Below, one piece after another: positions 1-6,648 of a stretch of 12,361 nt of DNA (position 1 is its first letter; each line of letters begins with the position of its first letter). The notes under the pieces were generated by a model that saw nothing but the letters and a program-made list of their open reading frames with translations, was not told where the DNA came from and did no database searches. The DNA comes from Parachlorella kessleri. Taxonomy: Eukaryota > Chlorophyta > Trebouxiophyceae > Chlorellales > Chlorellaceae. The stretch covers positions 1 through 12,361 of the forward strand of contig BBXU01001666.1 of the NCBI GenBank assembly GCA_001598975.1, written 5' to 3'. The position numbers and the translations under genes were made by a program.

Positions 1-25
1 CAAGAGAGACCCCACCGCTCCTCCT

Positions 26-2548
26 TCACTTGGCCGCGCCAGGGCCAGCAGCAGCCGCGGGGTCGGGTTTGAAAAAGGAGGAGAGCTTGCGCATGGATGA
101 TGCCTCCTTTGCCAGCTTGGCGTTCTTGGACGCCAGCCGGGATTCTGCCGCCTTCTGCTTGGCAGCCTCTTTGGGGTCCAGCTGCAGCGGTAGGGATATT
201 CCATAAAAGAGCAGTAGGGAATATTCCATAGCCTGCGTGCCTAAGGGGATGCACACACCTGCATGGTGGAAGAGCCCTTGGGGTCCAGCTGCAGCATAAC
301 AGAGCAGCCCTGTCAGTACAGTTCACCTCTCCCTCCCTATTCTGCCTGCCTGCCACCCTTACTACTATAAGAGTCCCATGATGGCTTCAGCCATGCACAC
401 ACCATGAGGAGGATTCAGCCCCACCACCAGTATGACAAAGGGGCCGGGGCGCTGCTGCCCTCACAGCCTGGGTTCCCCGCCTCCGACCCTCGTGGCAGCC
501 ACATGGCAACTGCCCTTCCCTTCTGCAAACCTCTCCGTGTCACGCTCGTGGGCCGCCCCGGCCACCCTGGTGGCAAGGTGTCTCCTCCATGCTTTCCTTG
601 GCACCCACCTTGGGCCGCTTCTCGGGCCGCTGCGCGCCGCTGTCGGGACCCGACGCAGGGTGATGGGCCGTCCCCGCCGCCGCAGTGGCTTTCTGTGGGG
701 TCTGCTCTGGCAGGCACAGAGCCTGCTGGAGGCGCTTGGCCCAGCCGTCGCTAAGGTACTCACCCAACAGGCCAGCTGCACAGCAGACCAGCAATACAAA
801 GTGTAGCAAGCCAGAAACGCAGGCGCTCCCTGAAGCTTATGGCCCAGCTGTCCTGAACGTGCTCCATGAAACAGCCCCGCTGCGATGGAAGTGCGGCATG
901 AGAGGCGACATAGATTCCTCAAGACCAGCTGGCAGCCCATCAGCCTGCTCGACCCTGTTTGCCCAGCTGTCAGCGGGATGCTTACCTAACACGCCACCTA
1001 CACCTCAAGAGCTGCAGCACGGAGGCTCCAGGCGCCAGGTGTGAGCCTCTGCCCCCAGCTGTCACGCCAGGCACCAAGGGAGGGCTACTTACCTGCATAT
1101 GCTGTCAGCCCCGTGCTTTCCATGCTGGCAAAGCTGGCCCCGCTAGAGGGCGAGGCAAGCAGGGATGCCTTGGTCTGATCCACCTTGCGCTGCAGCCAGG
1201 CCAGGACCTACGGGAAGGCAGCCCATAAGAGGGTTTGTTTACATGCTGATTCAGGCATGCTGCTGTTGCCACTGAGACTTCCAGCGTGGACCACATGGGC
1301 AGGCAATCACGGTGCAGAGGCTGCCGGGCTTCGACCGCCATGCAGCCGTTTGCCGTCACATGTACACCCACGCTGCGCCCCAAAGCCGCAGGGGCAATAC
1401 ACCCTATGCCCCTATGCTGCTCCAGTTGTTCCACCCTGCCTGGTCAGGCAGCATATGCAAACCCCCTGGTTGCGGACGGGGCCAGGTTTATAGGCAAATG
1501 CATGCCCCAGGCAGCTTGCTCGTAGGCACGACCTTGCCGCCGACCTGCCTTCTCGTCACTTAGCCGGTAGTAGTGCTGCCCTGCCGCCAGCTTGCAGTCG
1601 CACACCCAGGCCAGCTGATGTGGCGCAAGCAGGCTGGTCAGCTGCTGGGCCACGCTGTGCGGCCGCACCCCCTGCAGGACCTGCTCCATGTCGCAGAACA
1701 GTCCCGCGCTGCCCTCACGCTGCGCCCCGCGCGCTCGCTCCAACAGAGGCAGGGCCAGGAAGAGAGGGTCAACTGGTGTGCACACGTACAGCCCCCCGTC
1801 TGTCAAGGAAAGGAGGCAGCGGAAGGCAGCAAGGGGTTAGCTTGGGTTCAAAACCGCTGGTGCAGCAGGTAGGTGCGTGGCTGGGTAGGGAGCTGGCGGG
1901 TGATGTGAGCCTCATAAACGAGCAGGGGCTCGACACAAGTACATAAGTCCAGCTGCATTGCTGAGCGCCAGAAGCCAGTCCCACATCTCGCTCGCAACCG
2001 TCCAAAGCCAGTCGCACACCAGATTCATCAGACGCGGCTGACGGCCTCGAGGAAGCCACAGAGTCGATGTGCAGTACAAACCTTGCACGACTGTGTCGTC
2101 AACGAACCAGGAGGAGAACTGCTGCTTGACCCAGTTGATCTCTTGTAGCAGGTTGCCAGCCAGCAGGTAGCTACTTGGCTGTCCTGCAGGCAGACGGCCA
2201 GGTGCTTGGGAGCCTGCCAGAACAAAGGTTGGCCAGCATACTCCTGGGCCTGGGGGAGGTTCCCATAGGCTCATAATACACTACTGGTGAACGTAGACAA
2301 CTGGTAGCACCAGGTCACTTACAAGGTATTGACCTGGCACTCAGGCTAGCGACGCGCTGAACACACCTGTCCTGGGGTCAGGTAGCGTGACGAAGCTGGG
2401 AGGTGGTCCCGCCTGCCGGTCCAAGCCTGCATGCAAGTCGGAGAGCCACTCTGTGCTGGGGCTAAACAACGTACCCACGCCTGCATGCAAAGCAGGCTGC
2501 AGCCTCACCTTCAGCTATGAGGACCCTTTGGGCCTTTGCGCCTTCCAT
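26..2548 (-). CDS. RNASEH2B: Ribonuclease H2 subunit B (7 exons, complete)
   Basis: This is the non-catalytic B subunit of the nuclear RNase H2 heterotrimer, which removes ribonucleotides and RNA from DNA:RNA hybrids. Exons in coding order are 2509-2548, 2367-2426, 2082-2183, 1549-1799, 1093-1207, 609-775 and 26-181. They total 891 bases, giving 296 residues plus TGA, and all intron phases close. Human RNASEH2B has about 312 residues. Seen: an N-terminal AQRVLIAE stretch, FVTLPDPRTG (about 25-34), SSWFVDD, the family hallmark YVCTPVDPLF (72-81), HYYRLSDEK (143-151), VLAWLQRKVDQT (152-163) and AYAAGLLGEYLSDGW. The lysine-rich tail ends in a PIP-box, MRKLSSFF (275-282), in the position of human MKSIDTFF. 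The ATG at 2548 is chosen because it begins exactly where family similarity begins and phases into exon 2. Oddities are a GC donor after exon 4 and a duplicated acceptor before exon 7. It is divergent from the methyltransferase gene. Identity is very likely; exon 1 and the GC donor are the least certain parts. Confidence 0.93.
171..295. repeat. Duplicated 18-base acceptor block and a second short repeat pair
   Basis: The 18 bases ttggggtccagctgcagc occur perfectly at 171-188 and again at 278-295. On the minus strand each copy supplies a CTGCAG acceptor followed by codons for LDPK. Between them lies a second repeat pair: tagggatattccata at 191-205 and tagggaatattccata at 215-230. The latter contains the palindrome ggaatattcc. 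The arrangement suggests local tandem duplication at the exon 7 boundary of RNASEH2B. Confidence 0.8.
259..288 (-). other. Possible 30-base in-frame cassette exon in the last RNASEH2B intron
   Basis: Inside the last intron (182-608) there is a second ctgcag acceptor at 289-294. Next come ten open codons reading LDPKGSSTMQ, and then a GTGTGT donor at 253-258. The true last exon also starts with LDPK after an identical acceptor. Exon 6 ends in phase 0 and the candidate is 30 bases long, so including it would insert ten residues without a frame change. It could be a cassette exon or simply the relic of a duplicated splice site. The sequence alone does not decide. Confidence 0.35.
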
Positions 2549-2784
2549 GATGGGTAGCAACTGAAGGGCGCACACTCAAACTAGATAAGGCTTATCGGGG
2601 AAGATGACCTAGGCCGGGAACAGTGCCTTTAGCATGCTGTTTGCGGGACTGAAGGCTGGGAAATCGAGGAAAGCTTTCAAAAGCCCCTGCCACCTCAGCA
2701 AAGCAGCTCATCGCATGGCATTTGCGCCTAGAAGAAAACTTGCACAAAAAGGGTGATCAAATTAATGCATTAAAGTTGGACAAC
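2549..2784. promoter_or_regulatory. Divergent intergenic spacer, probable bidirectional promoter
   Basis: Only 236 bases separate the inferred start codons of RNASEH2B (minus) and the methyltransferase (plus), so both promoters and 5' UTRs must fit or overlap here. Palindromes seen are gataag-g-cttatc (2584-2596, 36 bases upstream of the RNASEH2B ATG), gaaagctttc (2669-2678) and ttaatgcattaa (2762-2773, 11 bases upstream of the methyltransferase ATG). The plus-strand end is locally AT-rich. I see no convincing TATA box. That it is a promoter follows from position; any role for the palindromes is inference. Confidence 0.6.
2715..2773 (+). promoter_or_regulatory. Two short upstream ORFs before the methyltransferase start
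   Basis: An ATG at 2715 opens a 13-codon reading frame ending in TGA at 2754-2756. A second ATG at 2765 is followed after one codon by TAA at 2771-2773. Neither is in frame with the main ATG at 2785. If transcription starts upstream of 2715, both would precede the main start and could lower its translation. The transcription start is unknown, so this is conditional. Confidence 0.35.
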
Positions 2785-5405
2785 ATGAGCGCCAGCAAGA
2801 GTTATACCTTCACGCTTACCACGGGGGGTACCCCCCTAGTGCGGAGTGCTTTGCTAATACTCAGCGGCGCTCTTGCAGCTTCCGTCATTGCAAGTCTCAG
2901 TCGCCGGCTAAGGAAGAAACCAAAGGACGAGGGGAGAAGCACCACTCCATCAGCCGTCGGTGGTGCAAGCTATGAGACTAGAAAGGCCGTGGACGAGTAT
3001 GTACAGTTTCACTATGGCCGCCCAGAAGACATCCTGCCTTATCCCACGGGCCCCAAGGTAGTGGTGGGAACCTTGTGACCTGCTAGGTTGAAGGAGCTGG
3101 TGCTGGCTAGATGCCAGTGTTCCAGAGTGGCCCTAACACCACAGGCCTGGTTCAAGCTGCTATCCTGTTGAGTCGATAACAATGAGTTTAGTAAGCCATG
3201 CAGGACACTCTGAACTTCGCAGCGAGGCTTGCAGAGCTGTGCGAGCGCTACTGTGAGGCACTGCAGGACTTCACTGGCGAGCGCGTCGAGAGGTGCGGCA
3301 CGTGCTTCAGGGTTTGCTGCCGCTCAGCACGTGCCCTTGCCTGGCCATATCTGTGAGTTGAGCAATTAATCTGCCATCAAACTCATCAGGGAACTCTTTG
3401 ACCCTGGCGCTTGTTACCCCAGGGCAAAGCCGTAGCCTACGACACCTGACTGGTTGGGGGTGGTGGGTGTCACTAGCACCGCGGGTCCGGGTTGTCTATC
3501 ATTCCTTCAACATGCACCCCAAGAACTTTGTCTCGATAGGCAGGCCCTTACAACCCTCCCCTTATAACCCCAACAACTGTTGGTGGATGCAGCACGGCCC
3601 TTGATGTGGGATGCGCGGTGGGCGGCGCCAGCTTCGAGCTGGCTCAGTCCTTCCAGCATGTGCTGGGTATCGACTTCTCCCAGCACTTTGTCAATGCGGC
3701 GCGGGTGGGTGCTGTAGGTGGACCGGTTCTGCACTGGCAGGGGTGTTGTTTCATCCTCCATACAAGATGTCCAAAATAAATAAATAAATAAATACGTCCA
3801 CACAAGATGTCTCAAATAAATACATAAATAAATACGCCCATACAAGATGTCTCGCTGGACACTGCGCTAAGGTGAGGGCATGGTGGTTGTGAACGGAAGT
3901 GAGCCATTGTCTTGGCGTTGGATATATAGCCTGACAGTATCCCTGCATCTGTTTAGGAGTACATTCGCAGGAGGCACTGGTAGATGCAATGGGCAGGAGC
4001 AGCAGCAGCCTCTGCACCTGATCTTTTCTGTTGTCCCGCCTTCTTCTTGCGTGCTTAAGGCTCCCTTACGCAGCCCCTGAACTGCCCCACAATCGACTTA
4101 AAGTTCAACTCGTGTATGCCTGCCTCTTTGCAACCTTTCCCAAACAGACCATGAAGGAGCGGGGGTGGATGCGATATAGAAGCGTGGAGGAGGGGGACAT
4201 CACAGTGGAGCGCACCGCATCAGTGGCAGAGGACATTGACAGGGAGCGGGTCCAGTTCATGAAGGTAGGGCTGTGGGCTCCATCCAGATCAAGGCTAATA
4301 GCTGTTTCTCAACACGGATGCAACTTCCTCAGGCTTGAGCGGCTGATCCATGGGCGGAAATGTTACTTTGCATCAGCAGTTGATTCTGGGCTCGGTGGCT
4401 GGTTCTCCTAGCTTTGGAGTAGTCAGGTAGCCCTGCTGTCTCCAGTTGCCATGTCAACAACCCTTGCAGAAGGTCCCAGGCAGCAGGCATGAGTCCGCTG
4501 CAGCAACAGCCAGGTGCTTCCCTGGGCCTCAGTGCCTTGCTGCGCCGAGCGATTACATTTAGGCCAGTCACACCACCCTCCTGCTACATCAAAGCCTTCA
4601 CTTCCCCTGCTGTCCCCTCTGCAGGGCGATGCCTGCGCCCTGCCTGCTGACCTCCCCGCTTTCGACGCTGTGCTGGCCGCCAACTTGCTCTGCCGGCTCC
4701 CAGACCCGTCCAAGTTCCTGGCGCGGCTGCCATCGCTGGTGAAGCAGGGCGGCGTGCTGGTGCTGGCATCGCCCTACTCGTGGCTGGAGGCATGGACTCC
4801 ACAGGAGAAGTGGCTGGGCGGATACTATGACCAGGTGGGCTTCTGTTTTCTATAATCAAGAAGTAGTTAGTTGGTTTCCTTTCATTTAATCAATAGATCC
4901 TTTATGCTCGAGGTGGCAGGTGCAGAACTAAACGGTGTGCAAGGTGCGAGGCTGGAGATGACAGAAACAACCACAAGCGGAAATGTACATGGGGCTGGCT
5001 GGCTTGGGTGCACCACCTTTGAGGGAACTGCCTGCAGGAATGGTGGATGGGGGAGGACAACGCTTCCTGGAGTAGGTACTGATTTTGCTGGGAGTGGTGT
5101 AAGGGTTGCCAATTCATCCTGTCCGACACATAATAGCCCTCTCCTTGGCCGTTTAACGCTTTGGGGGTTGGGCCCAGCACTGTCGAGGCCCCTGTCGCAG
5201 CCTTGCAATGCTGACACGCCACTCTCGGCCCTACTGGTCCACCCTGCAGGGCGGCAAGCCCGTGTGGAGCGCAGACCAGCTCAAGGGCCTCATGAGCCAG
5301 CACTTCGAGCTGGTGGCAGAGGAGGAGGTGCCCTTCCTCATACGGGAGCATGCCCGCAAGTTCCAGTGGGGCTGCTCGCATGCCATGGTGTGGCGGCGGC
5401 GGTGA
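2785..5405 (+). CDS. OvoA C-terminal-type SAM-dependent methyltransferase, stand-alone, with N-terminal hydrophobic anchor (6 exons, complete)
   Basis: Predicted to transfer a methyl group from SAM to the imidazole N of a thiol-histidine (putative 4-mercaptohistidine N1-methyltransferase, the last step of ovothiol A synthesis). Exons are 2785-3057, 3204-3292, 3593-3704, 4148-4264, 4625-4834 and 5250-5405, giving 318 residues; all phases close. Residues 1-62 are an extension not typical of the family, with a hydrophobic segment at about 21-38 followed by basic residues 40-47. Family similarity starts at [16 protein letters not shown] (63-78). Seen: SAM motif [11 protein letters not shown] (123-132); IDFSQ, the acidic position (147-151); EEGDIT and DIDRERV; GDACALP (198-204); [16 protein letters not shown]; the SPYSWLE and WLGGYYDQ blocks; and the C-terminal [13 protein letters not shown]. 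The ATG at 2785 is the first in frame, with an in-frame TGA at 2650. The extension could be a membrane anchor or an organelle presequence. No sulfoxide-synthase domain is in the window. The family call is strong; the exact substrate is inferred. Confidence 0.9.
3757..3854. repeat. 40-base AT-rich minisatellite, about 2.5 copies
   Basis: The unit is roughly yccayacaagatgtc followed by a run of (aaat)-type repeats ending in tacg. Copies begin at 3757, 3797 and 3837, an exact 40-base period, and the third is truncated after agatgtctcg. It lies in the third intron of the methyltransferase gene (3705-4147) and is sharply AT-rich against the GC-rich surroundings. It is not a CRISPR array, because the whole unit is repeated and there are no variable spacers. 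Confidence 0.85.
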
Positions 5406-5420
5406 CAGCTGGGGCTGTCA
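5403..5420 (+). other. Hairpin spanning the methyltransferase stop codon
   Basis: A perfect 7-base stem, tgacagc (5403-5409) and gctgtca (5414-5420), closes a 4-base loop. The stem begins with the TGA stop codon itself. It would form in the mRNA at the CDS/3' UTR boundary. Function is unknown and it may be chance. Confidence 0.5.
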
Positions 5421-5692
5421 GCACAGGGCGTGACCACCAGGCCGGGGCAAGGCAAGCTGCTGTTAGCCCATTCATACCAGAAGCCCCGCTTATGATGCAC
5501 ATGATAGCTTGGGTTAGCGGCTGGTAAATGACCGGTTTGACGATTACAACCTTCATAGTAGTTCCCAAACTCATAGAGTAGTGCTGGTCTTAACGAGCGC
5601 GCAGGGCCCCATGCATCCTGCTAGCACTTGGGCTTCATCTGTATAGCCACTCCCGTTGGTCAGACTTTTGGATTTTTTTCTTGCATGAGGGC

Positions 5693-5998
5693 ATGACACA
5701 CCTGGCTAGGGATGCGATTGCGAGCGTGGTCTACGACTTCCTTGCGGGTCCAACCTGGCTTGACTTGAATTCAACCCTTGCCAGCTGTGGACTAACCGTT
5801 TTAGAAGGTCTCACTCACAAGGTCGGCAAGGTCCCAGATGCCGACCAGAGTGGCAGTCACCGCTTGGCATGTCTGATACCCTTGCAGAGCGGTCGTGGCA
5901 AGCACAGAAGGTGCATAGTCTTCAGCTATTCAGTGTTACCTGGAGTGACCTGGGACAGCAAGATGCAACACACTTTGTGTTTTGAGTGCTACCATTAG
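5693..5998 (+). CDS. Unrecognised 101-residue ORF, doubtful gene
   Basis: This is an open ATG-to-TAG frame between the methyltransferase and PEPCK genes. The first half (DAIASVVYDFLAGPTWLDL, then LTVLEGLTHKVGK) looks protein-like. The second half has a cysteine- and histidine-rich end. I recognise no domain. Its base composition is less GC-rich than the neighbouring exons. It could be a small gene, an exon of something larger, a mobile-element remnant or a chance ORF in a 3' UTR. Confidence 0.15.
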   Translation: MTHLARDAIASVVYDFLAGPTWLDLNSTLASCGLTVLEGLTHKVGKVPDADQSGSHRLACLIPLQSGRGKHRRCIVFSYSVLPGVTWDSKMQHTLCFECYH

Positions 5999-6025
5999 TC
6001 ATCGGCGCCTCAGCGCCCCGATGAC
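5998..6025 (+). other. GC-rich imperfect hairpin after the orphan ORF
   Basis: The left arm gtcatcggcgc (5998-6008) pairs with the right arm gcgccccgatgac (6013-6025) around the loop ctca. Eleven pairs form, with a 2-base bulge (cc) in the right arm. It starts at the last base of the stop codon of the ORF at 5693-5998. No function is known. Confidence 0.55.
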
Positions 6026-6648
6026 CTGCTCCCAACCTGCAATATTGTCGCAGTACTCTTGACTACCAGCACATCCATTAACAGCCAGAGGTTCAGGACA
6101 CCAAGGCGTTTGGGTTCGTGACCTTGGCCGGGTAAGTTTTTGTGTAACTAGCTGCAGCGGATCTCAGAGAGGTGCAGGCTTCAGCAGTCGCCAAGACCGA
6201 GTCTTGGCTGACCGTTGTGGTGCAGGTCGGGTGGCAAGGCTTCGGCCGACGTCCTTCGGTGCGTATCACATGTGCCGCTTTCCGGCTACTAGCACCTTAG
6301 GCTAGCCACACCTAGCAGCTGCCCTCCATGTTCCTGAGCCAAGGGTCAGCCTATGCCTTGCCTAGCGGTTTTCGAAACCCAAAGAGGTTAAGGTTGGGTG
6401 CAGCACCTTGCGCTCTGGGGCTTTTGAACTGGGCGTCACATACCGTGTTCACGGCCCAGGGTGTGTTTCTGGCACAGGGGAAAGCCTTACAGTAAAACTC
6501 AATAGGGAAAGCACACTTCTCGACTGGCTGAGAAGCCCCACAGCCTGCTGGCAGCCTTGTCTCCTGGTTGCACGCAGGAGCCTGCCGAGGCCCATGTGCC
6601 GCCTGATGTCCAAGGCCCCCGCTGGGCTGTTTGGCTGCCTTGCTGCAG

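Larger units (their letters stand above)
5406..6648. other. Intergenic stretch: methyltransferase 3' UTR and presumed PEPCK promoter and first exon(s)
   Basis: No recognised gene lies in this stretch of about 1.24 kb. It must contain the 3' end of the methyltransferase transcript and the start of the PEPCK gene. A TGTAA polyadenylation-like signal, typical of green algae, is at 6143-6147, though it is about 740 bases after the stop. I looked for a PEPCK N-terminal exon with the plant-type ITTGAAKRG pattern and found none. Also present are an unrecognised ORF (5693-5998), a hairpin (5998-6025) and a short splice-like fragment near 6090-6131. Confidence 0.6.

Noticed and set aside
461..940. Minus-strand ORF of 159 codons
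   Set aside because: It spans an RNASEH2B exon in a different frame plus intron. The frame giving LGEYLSDGW matches the family and closes in phase.
2722..2784. TTG start at 2722 for the methyltransferase
   Set aside because: Nuclear eukaryotic genes normally start at ATG. The first in-frame ATG is 2785, just before the hydrophobic segment.
3757..3854. CRISPR-like array
   Set aside because: The whole 40-base unit is repeated without distinct spacers, in an intron of a eukaryotic gene.
4871..5527. Plus-strand ORF of 218 codons
   Set aside because: It runs through an intron and the last methyltransferase exon in the wrong frame. The true frame there gives the conserved [10 protein letters not shown] ending.
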